Below, in pieces: positions 53,339-61,282 of a stretch of 64,000 bases of DNA. The first letter of the stretch is position 1, and every line of letters begins with the position of its first letter. Under the pieces are notes generated by a model. That model was not told the DNA's origin. It did no database searches and saw only the letters and a program-made list of their open reading frames with translations. The translations under genes and the position numbers were made by a program. Source of the stretch: Mesorhizobium mediterraneum (GTDB lineage Bacteria; Pseudomonadota; Alphaproteobacteria; Rhizobiales; Rhizobiaceae); NCBI RefSeq assembly GCF_002284565.1, contig NZ_NPKI01000032.1:248390-312389 (forward strand). Direction: 5' to 3'.

Positions 53339-54484
53339 TCAATGGCGGGCCGCATCTCCGTCGGCCGCGCCGCTCACCACAAGGTCGTCGCGGTGGATCA
53401 TCGCCGATCGCGCTTCGTAGCCAAGCACCGTTTCGATCTCGGCTGTCTTCAAGCCAGCGATCCTTACGGCATCGGCGGCATCGTAGGCAACCAGTCCGCG
53501 CGCGATCTCGCGGCCCTCGGGCGACAGGATCGCCACCGTGTCGCCGCGCGAGAAATTGCCGCTGACCAGCTTGACGCCGGCCGGCAGCAGCGACTTGCCC
53601 GACAGCAGCGCACCGATGGCGCCGGCGTCGACAGTCAGCCGGCCAGCCGGCTCGAGCTGCCCGGCGATCCATGTTTTGTAGCCCTTGACCGGATTGGCGC
53701 TCGGACGGAAGAAAGTCGCCCGCTCGCCCCGCTCGATCGCCATCAGCGGCGACAGTCTCGTGCCTGATGTGATGATCATGGCGGTGCCGGCGGCGGTGGC
53801 GATCTTGCCGGCGTCGAGTTTTGTCCGCATGCCGCCGCGCGACAATTCGGACGCCGCCGCACCGGCCATTGCCTCGATATCAGGGGTGATGCGGTCGACG
53901 ACCGGAATGAACTTTGCGCCAGGGTCTTTGGCCGGCGGCGCCGTATACAGCCCGTCAATGTCGGAGAGCAGCACCAGGAGGTCGGCGCCCATCATCGTTG
54001 CGACGCGCGCCGCCAGCCGATCATTGTCGCCATAGCGGATTTCGGAGGTCGCCACCGTGTCGTTCTCGTTGATGACCGGCACCGCCTTCATCTTGAGCAG
54101 CGTCGAGATCGTCGCCCGCGCATTGAGATAGCGGCGGCGCTCTTCGGTGTCGCCGAGCGTCAGCAGGATCTGGCCCGATTTCAGGCCGCCCTTGCCGAGC
54201 GCATCCGACCAGGCGCCAGCCAGCGCAATCTGCCCGACGGCAGCCGCCGCCTGGCTCTCCTCGAGCTTCAGTGCCCGCTTGCCGAGGCCGAGAATGGTGC
54301 GGCCCAGCGCGATGGCGCCGGACGACACGACGAGGATTTCGGCGCCGCCTTCAGCCAGCACGGCGATGTCGTCGGCAAGCGAGGCCAGCCAGTCGCGCTT
54401 CAGGCCCGTCGTGCGGTCGACAAGCAGCGCCGAGCCGATCTTGACGGTGATGCGCCGGTATTTTCTCAGCGACTGCGCGGTCAT
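53339..54484 (-). CDS. proB: Glutamate 5-kinase
   Basis: This 381-residue enzyme phosphorylates glutamate in the first step of proline synthesis. It has the amino acid kinase fold (TVKIGSALLVDRTTG at the start, NENDTVATSEIRYGDNDRL) and a C-terminal PUA domain. Feedback inhibition by proline is expected from family knowledge. It lies 2 bases after obg on the same strand, so both are probably in one operon. Confidence 0.96.
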   Translation of the reverse strand: MTAQSLRKYRRITVKIGSALLVDRTTGLKRDWLASLADDIAVLAEGGAEILVVSSGAIALGRTILGLGKRALKLEESQAAAAVGQIALAGAWSDALGKGGLKSGQILLTLGDTEERRRYLNARATISTLLKMKAVPVINENDTVATSEIRYGDNDRLAARVATMMGADLLVLLSDIDGLYTAPPAKDPGAKFIPVVDRITPDIEAMAGAAASELSRGGMRTKLDAGKIATAAGTAMIITSGTRLSPLMAIERGERATFFRPSANPVKGYKTWIAGQLEPAGRLTVDAGAIGALLSGKSLLPAGVKLVSGNFSRGDTVAILSPEGREIARGLVAYDAADAVRIAGLKTAEIETVLGYEARSAMIHRDDLVVSGAADGDAARH

Positions 54485-54486
54485 CG

Positions 54487-55518
54487 CTATTTGTTCCAGC
54501 GCGTCTCGACCGGCGTGGCGACAGCTTCGCGTGCCTCGGCCACCACCGCCATCAGCGCGCGCAGAACGGCTTCGACGCCTTCGCCAGTGACCGCGGACAA
54601 AAGCATCGGCGCGCGGCCGGCGGCGCGTTTCAGCGAAGCGACCTTCTTCCTGCGGGCGTCGGCATCGAGCGTGTCGACTTGGGAAAGTGCTACGATCTCG
54701 ACCTTCTCGATCAGTCCATGGCCATAGGCATCGAGTTCGGTGCGCACGGTCTTGTAAGCCTTCCCCGGATTTTCTTCCTGTGCGGAGACGAGGTGCAGAA
54801 GGACGCGCGTGCGTTCGACATGTCCGAGGAAACGGTCGCCGATGCCGACGCCTTCATGCGCGCCTTCGATCAGGCCGGGAACGTCGGCGATGACGAATTC
54901 GCGCCCGTCGATGCGGGCCACACCGAGGCCCGGATGCAGCGTGGTGAAGGGATAATCGGCGATCTTCGGCTTGGCCGCGGTCACGGCAGCCAGAAAAGTC
55001 GACTTGCCGGCATTGGGCAGGCCGACCAGGCCGGCATCGGCGATCAGCTTGAGCCTGAGCCAGATGTTGAGCTCTTCGCCCGGCAGTCCGGGGTTGGCGC
55101 GGCGGGGCGCCTGGTTGGTCGAGGTCTTGAAATGCTGGTTGCCGAAGCCGCCATTGCCGCCCTTGGCAAGCAGGAAGCGCTGGCCGACCACCGTCATGTC
55201 GCAGATCAGCGTCTCGTTGTCCTCGGCAAAGACCTGCGTTCCCGCCGGCACTTTCAGCGTCACGTCGGCGCCCTTGGCGCCGGTCATGTTGCGGCCCATG
55301 CCGTGCGTGCCGGTCTTGGCCTTGAAATGCTGCTGGTAGCGATAGTCGATCAGCGTGTTCAGCCCATTGACCGCCTCCACCCAGACATCACCGCCGCGGC
55401 CGCCGTCGCCACCGTCGGGACCGCCGAACTCGATGAATTTTTCGCGCCGGAACGACACCGAACCGGCGCCGCCGTCGCCGGAGCGGATATAAACCTTGGC
55501 TTGATCGAGAAATTTCAT
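54487..55518 (-). CDS. obgE: GTPase Obg/CgtA
   Basis: This 343-residue GTPase acts in 50S ribosome assembly and stress responses. It has the Gly-rich Obg fold (residues 1-155, GDGGAGSVSFRREKFIEFGG) and a GTPase domain with G1 GLPNAGKST at 166-174. It lacks the extended C-terminal domain of E. coli ObgE, as in many alphaproteobacteria. It is directly upstream of proB, the conserved order. Confidence 0.96.
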   Translation of the reverse strand: MKFLDQAKVYIRSGDGGAGSVSFRREKFIEFGGPDGGDGGRGGDVWVEAVNGLNTLIDYRYQQHFKAKTGTHGMGRNMTGAKGADVTLKVPAGTQVFAEDNETLICDMTVVGQRFLLAKGGNGGFGNQHFKTSTNQAPRRANPGLPGEELNIWLRLKLIADAGLVGLPNAGKSTFLAAVTAAKPKIADYPFTTLHPGLGVARIDGREFVIADVPGLIEGAHEGVGIGDRFLGHVERTRVLLHLVSAQEENPGKAYKTVRTELDAYGHGLIEKVEIVALSQVDTLDADARRKKVASLKRAAGRAPMLLSAVTGEGVEAVLRALMAVVAEAREAVATPVETRWNK

Positions 55519-55611
55519 CGGATTGCTGAGTTTCTGTTATTGGCCTTGCGGCATTGCTCTAAACCTTTGGCACTGCTCTAAACCAAGGCGGGGCGAAGGG
55601 CGAGGCTGTTT

Positions 55612-56502
55612 ATGAACATGGCCGGAGTCGCAATGAAGCTCGTAACCTACAACATCCACTACGGCGTCGGTCTCGACGGCCGCTACGATGTCGGCCGCAT
55701 TGCTGACGCCGTGCGCGGCGCCGACGTGATCGCGCTGCAGGAGGTCTCGCGCAACAACCCCAACAATGGCGGGCGCGACATGGTGGCCGAGCTCGCCAAG
55801 GCGTTGCCCGAATACTTCGCCGTCTACGGCAGCAATTTCGAGGCCAATGTCGGCTCGCGCCTGGAAAACGGCCGCGCCATCACGACCACCTTCCAGCTCG
55901 GCAATATGGTGCTGTCGAAAACGCCTGTTCATCTGTCGCGCAATCTCCTCTTGCCGCGCAGCCGCAGTTTCGAACTGATGAATTTCCAGCGCGGCGCGCT
56001 GGAGGCGCTGATCGAGACGCCGCTTGGTTTCATCCGCTTCTATTCCACCCATCTCGACCATCGCAGCCCGCTCGAACGCTTGAGCCAGATCCGGTTTCTG
56101 CGCCAGCGCCTGTTGAACTATGCGATCGAGGGCGGCGCGCTGTCCGGCGTCGCCGAAGTCGGCCTGCCGGACCTGCCTTGTCCCGAAGCCTTCGTCGTCA
56201 TGGGCGACTTCAACATGCTGTCCGGATCGCCGGAATATGTCGAACTCGCCGGCCGCCCGGATCACGAATTCGGCATGCCTGTGACCGCCGATCTTGCCGT
56301 CGATGTTGCCTTGCGTCTTGCCACCGCAAGCCCCGATCTCGTCACCTGGGTCGACCCCAAGCGGCCTGACGACGCCAGCCGCCACAAGCGCATCGACTAT
56401 GTCTTTACCAGCGCCTCGCTCGCCAAATCGCCGAAGGCCCTGTGGGTCGACCGGCAAGCGGTCGGCTCTGACCACCTGCCGGTCTGGGTCGAGATGGCCT
56501 GA
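55612..56502 (+). CDS. Endonuclease/exonuclease/phosphatase family protein
   Basis: This 296-residue EEP-fold hydrolase has VTYNIHYG near the start, ALQEV, MGDFNM near 200 and the final SDHLPVW motif: the metal-binding set of this superfamily. The substrate could be a nucleic acid, phosphoinositide or lipid; not assignable here. ATG 55633 (MKLVTYN) with GGAG nearby is an alternative start. It is convergent with a GNAT gene, with a 140-bp repeat between. Confidence 0.86.
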   Translation: MNMAGVAMKLVTYNIHYGVGLDGRYDVGRIADAVRGADVIALQEVSRNNPNNGGRDMVAELAKALPEYFAVYGSNFEANVGSRLENGRAITTTFQLGNMVLSKTPVHLSRNLLLPRSRSFELMNFQRGALEALIETPLGFIRFYSTHLDHRSPLERLSQIRFLRQRLLNYAIEGGALSGVAEVGLPDLPCPEAFVVMGDFNMLSGSPEYVELAGRPDHEFGMPVTADLAVDVALRLATASPDLVTWVDPKRPDDASRHKRIDYVFTSASLAKSPKALWVDRQAVGSDHLPVWVEMA

Positions 56503-56580
56503 CCCCGAGTTTGGTTCGCAACTGACTTTTTGAATTCACAATGATTCTTTCGGAACCTTTGGTTCGAGGCCATGCGCCGA

Positions 56581-56720
56581 GGTGTGTTGAGATTCAGGGC
56601 AGGCCGTGCCGAGAGTGGTGGCTTCCGAGAACCGGAGCGGAGCGTACATAGAGTACGTGAGCACCGGAAGCGCAGGAAGCCGCCATTCGCAGGCCGGCCT
56701 CACCTGAATATCAACGCGCC
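56581..56720. repeat. ~140-bp inverted-repeat element, copy 2
   Basis: Matches copy 1 (21327-21465) through GAACCGGAGCGGAG, the CGTAC...GTACG palindrome and GTGAGCACCGGAAGCGCAGG. The end repeats are GGTGTGTTGAGATTCAGG and the complement of CACCTGAATATCAACGCGCC. As in copy 1, its right end abuts a stop codon (TCA at 56721, the GNAT gene). Confidence 0.9.
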
Positions 56721-57308
56721 TCAAAAATGCACCCAGTTCCTGAGGCTGGTCCAGGTCTTGCGGTCGAGACGATAGCGCTCGACGGGCACCTGGCCGGCGA
56801 CGATCGAGTTCAGCATGCCCTGGCCGGCATATTGGAAGCCGCATTTGTGGATGACCCGGCGCGAGGCCGGATTGATGACCCGCGTCGAGGCATGCAGCAC
56901 CTGGATCGCCGTCTTCTGGAAGGCGAGGTCGACCAGCGCGTGCGCTGCCTCCGTCGCATAGCCGCGCTTCCAGTAGGGCTCGCCGATCCAGTAGCCGAGC
57001 TCCAGCCCGCGATCGGTGGTGTTGAGGCCGGCGCAACCGACGAAGGTTTCGGTCCCGGCCAGCGTCAAGGCATAGGCAATCCCGGCCCGGCGCGAGGCCG
57101 TCATCGCGAGGAAAGCACGCGCCTCGGCCTCACCATAGGGGTGCGGCATGCGGGCCAGCATTTCGGCGACATGGCGGTTGTCGGCGAGCACCACCAATTG
57201 CTCGATATCGCTTTCGCGCGGCGCCCGCAGCACCAGCCGCTCGGTCATCACGACCGGGCAATCTATCGCGTAACTTTCACCGTCTGTGTCTTCCGCTTCG
57301 GCAACCAT
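56721..57308 (-). CDS. RimJ/RimL-like GNAT acetyltransferase
   Basis: This 195-residue GNAT protein has the acetyl-CoA signature YWKRGYATEAAHALVDLAF and the start VMTERLVLRAPRESDIEQL of RimJ/RimL-type ribosomal-protein or small-molecule acetyltransferases. ATG 57308 has GGAGG upstream. It lies between rpmA's terminator and a repeat element, in the rplU-rpmA-GNAT-obg order common in relatives. The substrate is unknown. Confidence 0.87.
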   Translation of the reverse strand: MVAEAEDTDGESYAIDCPVVMTERLVLRAPRESDIEQLVVLADNRHVAEMLARMPHPYGEAEARAFLAMTASRRAGIAYALTLAGTETFVGCAGLNTTDRGLELGYWIGEPYWKRGYATEAAHALVDLAFQKTAIQVLHASTRVINPASRRVIHKCGFQYAGQGMLNSIVAGQVPVERYRLDRKTWTSLRNWVHF

Positions 57309-57326
57309 GTCAGTCCTCCAGGCACA

Positions 57327-57358
57327 AGAAAAAGGGGAGATGGAAACCCATCTCCCCT
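57327..57358 (-). terminator. Rho-independent terminator of rplU-rpmA
   Basis: On the minus strand AGGGGAGATGG-GTTT-CCATCTCCCCT is followed by a T run. It lies 69 bases after the rpmA stop and just before the GNAT start. Confidence 0.88.
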
Positions 57359-57426
57359 GATCCATTTCCTGGCTTGGCCAGACACCGGTTCCCGAGATGG
57401 GTGCCGGTGTTCTCGTACGGAACCGG

Positions 57427-57696
57427 CTACTCCGCGGCCTTCGTCATCGGGTTCACCGATACGTAGGTTCGGCCATTGGCTTTTTTGTTGAAGGTGACTG
57501 CGCCAGCTTCGAGCGCAAACAGCGTGTGATCCGTGCCAATGCCGACATTGACGCCGGGATGCCACGTCGTGCCGCGCTGACGAATAATGATGTTGCCCGG
57601 AATCACGGCTTCGCCGCCAAACTTCTTCACGCCGAGCCGCTTGGAATGCGAGTCGCGACCATTGCGCGACGAACCGCCAGCTTTCTTGTGTGCCAT
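57427..57696 (-). CDS. rpmA: 50S ribosomal protein L27
   Basis: This 89-residue protein near the peptidyl-transferase centre begins MAHKKAGGSSRNGRDSHSKR, the L27 hallmark, and has WHPGVNVGIGTDHTLFALE. It follows rplU by 100 bases on the same strand and is followed by a terminator. The identity is secure. Confidence 0.98.
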   Translation of the reverse strand: MAHKKAGGSSRNGRDSHSKRLGVKKFGGEAVIPGNIIIRQRGTTWHPGVNVGIGTDHTLFALEAGAVTFNKKANGRTYVSVNPMTKAAE

Positions 57697-57796
57697 CTAA
57701 CTAACTCCGATGCGCCGCAGGGGCGCCTAAAAGGTCTTATGAACGCGTTCGCGTTCCGTTTCAAGTCCGATCCGGCGACGATTGCGCCGGCTTGCT

Positions 57797-58450
57797 TTAC
57801 TTCTTCGCCAATTCCTTGGCCTGCTCGCGCCAGTCCATGATCTGGTCGGCGCTGAACGGCATATGCTCGTCGATCTTGGCGACATCCTTGTCGGACAGCT
57901 TGGCGATCTGGGCGAACGTCGTGATGCCCTGTTCGTTCAACTGGCCGGCCGCGACCGGGCCGATGCCCTTGATCACGGTCAGATCGTCCGGCTCGCCCTT
58001 CGGCGCCTTGAACAGCGGAGCGGCGGTTTCGGTTGCCTTGGCCTCGGCTTCCTTCGGCGCAGCTTCTGCCTTGGCTTCCTTCTTCGGAGCAGCCTTTGCC
58101 TCGGTCTTGGCCGCGGCCTTCTTCGTCGGCTTGGCACCATCCAGCAGGATCTCGGCGATCCGCACGGTGGTCAAAAGCTGGCGATGGCCGATCTTGCGGC
58201 GCGAATTCTGCCGGCGGCGCTTCTTAAAGGCGATGACGGTGCGGTTCTTGCCCTGTTCGACGACTTCGGCGGTGACCAAGGCGCCGTCGACGAACGGCGC
58301 GCCGAACGTGACATTCTCGCCCTCGCCATGCGCGAGCACGTGGCCGATCTCGACGATATCGCCGACCTGGCCTTCGACTTTTTCGATCTTCAGGAGATCG
58401 TTGGCGGCGACGCGATACTGCTTGCCGCCCGTTTTGATGACTGCGAACAT
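57797..58450 (-). CDS. rplU: 50S ribosomal protein L21 with C-terminal helix-hairpin-helix extension
   Basis: This 217-residue protein has the L21 core in residues 1-103 (MFAVIKTGGKQYRVAANDLL, KKRRRQNSRRKIGHRQ), then an Ala/Lys/Glu-rich linker (about 104-150) and a helix-hairpin-helix domain at about 155-215 (DDLTVIKGIGPVAAGQLNEQG). Normal L21 is about 103 residues, so more than half is extension; this is typical of rhizobia. The extension domain is closely related to that on LivG at 27512-28972. ATG 58450 is the natural start. Confidence 0.97.
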   Translation of the reverse strand: MFAVIKTGGKQYRVAANDLLKIEKVEGQVGDIVEIGHVLAHGEGENVTFGAPFVDGALVTAEVVEQGKNRTVIAFKKRRRQNSRRKIGHRQLLTTVRIAEILLDGAKPTKKAAAKTEAKAAPKKEAKAEAAPKEAEAKATETAAPLFKAPKGEPDDLTVIKGIGPVAAGQLNEQGITTFAQIAKLSDKDVAKIDEHMPFSADQIMDWREQAKELAKK

Positions 58451-58482
58451 TTTTTGCCTTTCGCTGTTCGGTCGGCCTTGAT

Positions 58483-58501
58483 GAACCGCTTCAGGCGGTT
58501 C
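58483..58501 (-). promoter_or_regulatory. Hairpin in the rplU 5' leader
   Basis: GAACCGC-CTGAA-GCGGTTC on the minus strand forms a 7-bp stem in the leader, between the promoter and the rplU start. It could be a regulatory RNA structure, but no known ribosomal leader motif is recognised. Confidence 0.4.
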
Positions 58502-58575
58502 GGCCGTCTTTTTGTCAGTCTGCGGGTTCAAAAAACAAGCGGCGCGGAAGAACCCTCCACGCCGATTGCGCGCTG

Positions 58576-58604
58576 TCCCTAACCGAAGGTTCGGCGCGAG
58601 TCAA
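58576..58604 (-). promoter_or_regulatory. Probable rplU-rpmA promoter
   Basis: On the minus strand TTGACT (58599-58604) and TAGGGA (58576-58581) are spaced by 17 bases, with C before TTGAC as in typical alphaproteobacterial housekeeping promoters. It would give a leader of about 120 bases. Confidence 0.5.
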
Positions 58605-58753
58605 GGCGAGCAGTCAGCCAGCGAGCCGCGAACGCATTCAAGCTAAGCGCGCGACCTGACAAGAAGCCGGATCGTCGGGCAGATTGGCCCTTGTAACCTG
58701 GCCGCCCAGCCGTTATCTAGTGCGCCGCGCCGGCAACGGCGGACCATGACCGC

Positions 58754-58843
58754 GGAGAGGTGGCAGAGTGGTCGAATGCACCGCACTCGAAATGCGGCAT
58801 GGGTGCAAGCCCATCGGGGGTTCGAATCCCTCCCTCTCCGCCA
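58754..58843 (+). tRNA. tRNA-Ser (CGA)
   Basis: The acceptor arms GGAGAGG/CCTCTCC, the D-arm region TGGCAGAGTGGTCGAATGCA, the anticodon loop CTCGAAA with anticodon CGA, a long class II variable arm and the T loop TTCGAAT end in encoded CCA. It decodes UCG serine codons. Its last 16 bases recur at 60434-60449. Confidence 0.96.
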
Positions 58844-59316
58844 TATGGCATTGTTTACATTAATAAAAATCAAAGAATAGGTTGCGCGCCGCCATAAAGC
58901 CCGCCTACCGAGAACGGCGTATTCGCGGCACGTCAGCTTACGACACAAGTATGCGGGGTTCATGCCTCGACCTGATAGATGGCAGAGATCAACTTCGGCC
59001 TCGCTAAGCGAAGTCGTGGGGTTCATGCGACAGCGGAATGAGGGTACGCGACTAGCCCCCGTGCCGGGTCAACCTCGCCGTCGGGAAGTACCGATCGGTG
59101 CGGACCCAAGCGGATTCACGCTTGTCGGCAGCGGACGCCGGCGGTGGCGGTCAGCACCCGAGCAGGCTCCCCATTGTTGACGTCCGCTGCGCATCTGCGG
59201 CGACCGTCGCCATGTCCTCTGCTCCCGGGTTGACGGTGGTGTAGACGAGGAGCACTCTCGAATGTCAGCAGATGTGGTCAGGTTGAGTGTCGGCGAGTAG
59301 CAGAGGTTCAGCAACA
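58844..59316. other. 473-base gap after tRNA-Ser
   Basis: I see no gene or known RNA in this stretch. It begins at the end of the tRNA-Ser gene and lies inside the interval bounded by the duplicated tRNA 3' ends (58828-58843 and 60434-60449), so it may be the remains of integrated DNA. Confidence 0.5.
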
Positions 59317-60033
59317 ATGACTTTGAGGCGAACCAGAGCTTACGCCGCATCCGGCCTGGTTCTAGCGGTTTGCACTATGTTTGCTTGGCAGAACGCCACT
59401 GCTGCTCACAATTGCCACGCAGCCGCGACCCCTGGCGTCAATTGGCACGAGTGTGACAAGAAGCTTCTCATCCTAGAAGGACAGGACCTGAGCGGGGCGA
59501 ACCTGTTCGGTGTTGATTTCACTTCGACCGACCTCAGGAACAGCAATCTCCTTGGGGCAAATCTTGAGAAGGCAACGCTTGTGCGTGCTTCCCTGGCCGA
59601 CTCGACCGCCAAAGGCGCCCGGTTCGACAGAATCGAGGCCTACAGGACCGACTTCAGCCGTATGGACGCGCAGGGCGCTGTGTTTGCGAGCGCGGAAATG
59701 CAGCGCTCGAATTTCCAGGACGCCAATCTGACCAACGTTGATTTCACAAAGGCAGAATTGGGGCGTGCGCAGTTCCATAACGCCGATATCAGCGGCAGCC
59801 GCTTCTCGTTTGCCAATCTCGCACGGGCGGATTTCCGAGGAGCGACGTTCACCGCGTCGATAGACTTTGACCGCGCCTTTTTCTTTCTGACCCGTATCGA
59901 GGGCGTCGACCTTTCCAATTCGGCGGGTCTGTCCCAGTGGCAGCTCAACATGGCTTGCGGAGACGCCCGGACCGAGTTGCCTTCTGGCTTGACGAGGCCT
60001 GAAGATTGGCCCTGTCAATTCCAGCAGGAATAG
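59317..60033 (+). CDS. Secreted pentapeptide-repeat protein
   Basis: This 238-residue protein has a signal peptide (cleavage near ATA|AHN) and about 25 A(D/N)LxX-type pentapeptide repeats, such as ANLFGVDFTSTDLRNSNLLG, which fold into a right-handed beta-helix. The C-terminus has a short cysteine-containing end (MACGDARTELPSGLTRPEDWPC) seen in other rhizobial relatives. Export argues against a gyrase-protecting role as in Qnr/MfpA. It lies in the region bracketed by tRNA-Ser 3' repeats. Function unknown. Confidence 0.87.
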   Translation: MTLRRTRAYAASGLVLAVCTMFAWQNATAAHNCHAAATPGVNWHECDKKLLILEGQDLSGANLFGVDFTSTDLRNSNLLGANLEKATLVRASLADSTAKGARFDRIEAYRTDFSRMDAQGAVFASAEMQRSNFQDANLTNVDFTKAELGRAQFHNADISGSRFSFANLARADFRGATFTASIDFDRAFFFLTRIEGVDLSNSAGLSQWQLNMACGDARTELPSGLTRPEDWPCQFQQE

Positions 60034-60057
60034 TTGTCGGCAAGCGAACTGCGGCAA

Positions 60058-60083
60058 TGCTGCACCCGACAGGATTCGAACCT
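60058..60083 (-). repeat. tRNA 3'-end fragment (tRNA-Arg-like)
   Basis: On the minus strand AGGTTCGAATCCTGTCGGGTGCA is followed by GCA, matching the T-arm and acceptor 3' end of typical bacterial tRNA-Arg (CCA in place of GCA). No rest of the tRNA is present, so it is a truncated copy. Confidence 0.6.
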
Positions 60084-60222
60084 TTCGGCAAGCCGCCTAA
60101 CCCGAATGCCCTGCCGTTCCCGAGCGGTTGGGTTTTGCGTCTCGACATGCATGAACTCGTGCTTTCCGCATTGTTCGCAGAGGTGGCTAGTCCACCTCCT
60201 GCTCAGAAGGAAGGATCATAGC

Positions 60223-60405
60223 ATGAGTGACATACTGATCCGCCGTCCGGATGCGATGGAGCCCGTCACTCGCCCCGGCATTATACGCCATCGGTGCCAG
60301 CATCCCGGCTGCGCCAAGAATGCGGGATGGAGCTTTGCCAAGCCGAGGCAGACGCCGCACTGGCTCTGTTTCGAGCACCGCGCCAACGGCGAGCGATATC
60401 TGTGA
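60223..60405 (+). CDS. Small Cys/His-rich hypothetical protein
   Basis: This 60-residue protein has a CxxxxC...CxxH pattern (CQHPGC ... WLCFEHRANGERYL) that could bind zinc. It has a GGAAGGA site upstream. I do not recognise a named family; small proteins of this kind are common near mobile DNA. It lies in the interval between the two tRNA-Ser 3' repeats. Confidence 0.55.
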   Translation: MSDILIRRPDAMEPVTRPGIIRHRCQHPGCAKNAGWSFAKPRQTPHWLCFEHRANGERYL

Positions 60406-60433
60406 GGAAACCTTAATGCCCAGACAGTTGGAC

Positions 60434-60449
60434 CCCTCCCTCTCCGCCA
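60434..60449 (+). repeat. Duplicated tRNA-Ser 3' end (attachment-site-like)
   Basis: CCCTCCCTCTCCGCCA is an exact 16-base copy of the tRNA-Ser(CGA) 3' end at 58828-58843. Such direct repeats mark the ends of DNA integrated at tRNA genes by site-specific recombinases. No integrase is visible in the 1.6 kb between the copies, so this looks like a remnant. Confidence 0.7.
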
Positions 60450-60616
60450 GTTCCGCCGAGTCTACGCTATTCTGCGAAATAACTGCCCAATCACCGCATC
60501 TAGCCGAACGAGCTTCTGCGGGACTTGACTTGAGCGGACACGACTCGCCTCAGATCATTCTTAATGCCGAACTTAATGCGGATTAGGGCGAGGCCGCGAT
60601 CTGAGGAGCAACCATC

Positions 60617-61258
60617 ATGAGCATAGCGAGCGACGCCCGCTTCTGGGACCGCAGTTCACGGAAATACGCCATGGGCGCGATTGCGGATCAGGCCGGATAT
60701 GAGCGCACGCTGGACCGGACCCGCGCCCTGTTGGGACCAGGCGACAGGGTGCTGGAGCTGGGTTGCGGAACAGGAACAACCGCGCTCCGGCTCGCGGGCG
60801 ATGTTCAAAACTATCTTGCGACGGATATTTCCGCCGGAATGATCGCGATTGCCAACGAGAAACACGCCGCTGGCCCCATCCCGGCGCTTGTCTTCCGCAC
60901 CGCGACCGTAGACGCGCTTGCGCCTGACGACGAGCAGTTTAACGCGGTTCTGGGATTCAACTATCTCCATATGGTCCGCGACCTGCCTGGCACTCTGCGC
61001 CGCATCCACGCCTTACTTGCAGCGGAGGGCTTGTTCATCTCCAAGACACCCTGCGTCGGCGATATGAACCCACTCATCCGGCTTGCCTTGCTGCCCGCAA
61101 TGCACGCGATCGGCAAAGCACCCTATGCAGGCGTCTTTCGGGCGGCAGACCTGAGCCAGCATATCTGTGCCGCGGGCTTCGACGTTCTTGCCACCGAAAG
61201 CCACGCAACGAAGGGCAACGACAACCGTCCCTACATCGTGGCTCGCAAGAGGACGTGA
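60617..61258 (+). CDS. Class I SAM-dependent methyltransferase
   Basis: This 213-residue protein has the SAM-binding motif VLELGCGTGTTALRLAG near residue 45 and the layout of small-molecule methyltransferases, with a hydrophobic segment HMVRDLPGTLRRIHALLAAEG. The substrate is unknown. The ATG has GAGGAGC upstream. It lies just outside the tRNA-Ser repeat interval and is convergent with a Tim44-domain gene. Confidence 0.9.
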   Translation: MSIASDARFWDRSSRKYAMGAIADQAGYERTLDRTRALLGPGDRVLELGCGTGTTALRLAGDVQNYLATDISAGMIAIANEKHAAGPIPALVFRTATVDALAPDDEQFNAVLGFNYLHMVRDLPGTLRRIHALLAAEGLFISKTPCVGDMNPLIRLALLPAMHAIGKAPYAGVFRAADLSQHICAAGFDVLATESHATKGNDNRPYIVARKRT

Positions 61259-61282
61259 GCGGCCGAGGCTGCAGCGTATCGG

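Noticed and set aside
59317..60033. Qnr/MfpA-type quinolone-protection protein
   Set aside because: The pentapeptide protein has a clear signal peptide and so is exported, unlike the cytoplasmic gyrase-protecting proteins.
60006..60221. Short frame reading LHPTGFEPFG and CTRQDSNL on neighbouring frames
   Set aside because: These phrases are what results from translating the antisense of a tRNA 3' end; they support the tRNA fragment at 60058-60083, not a gene.
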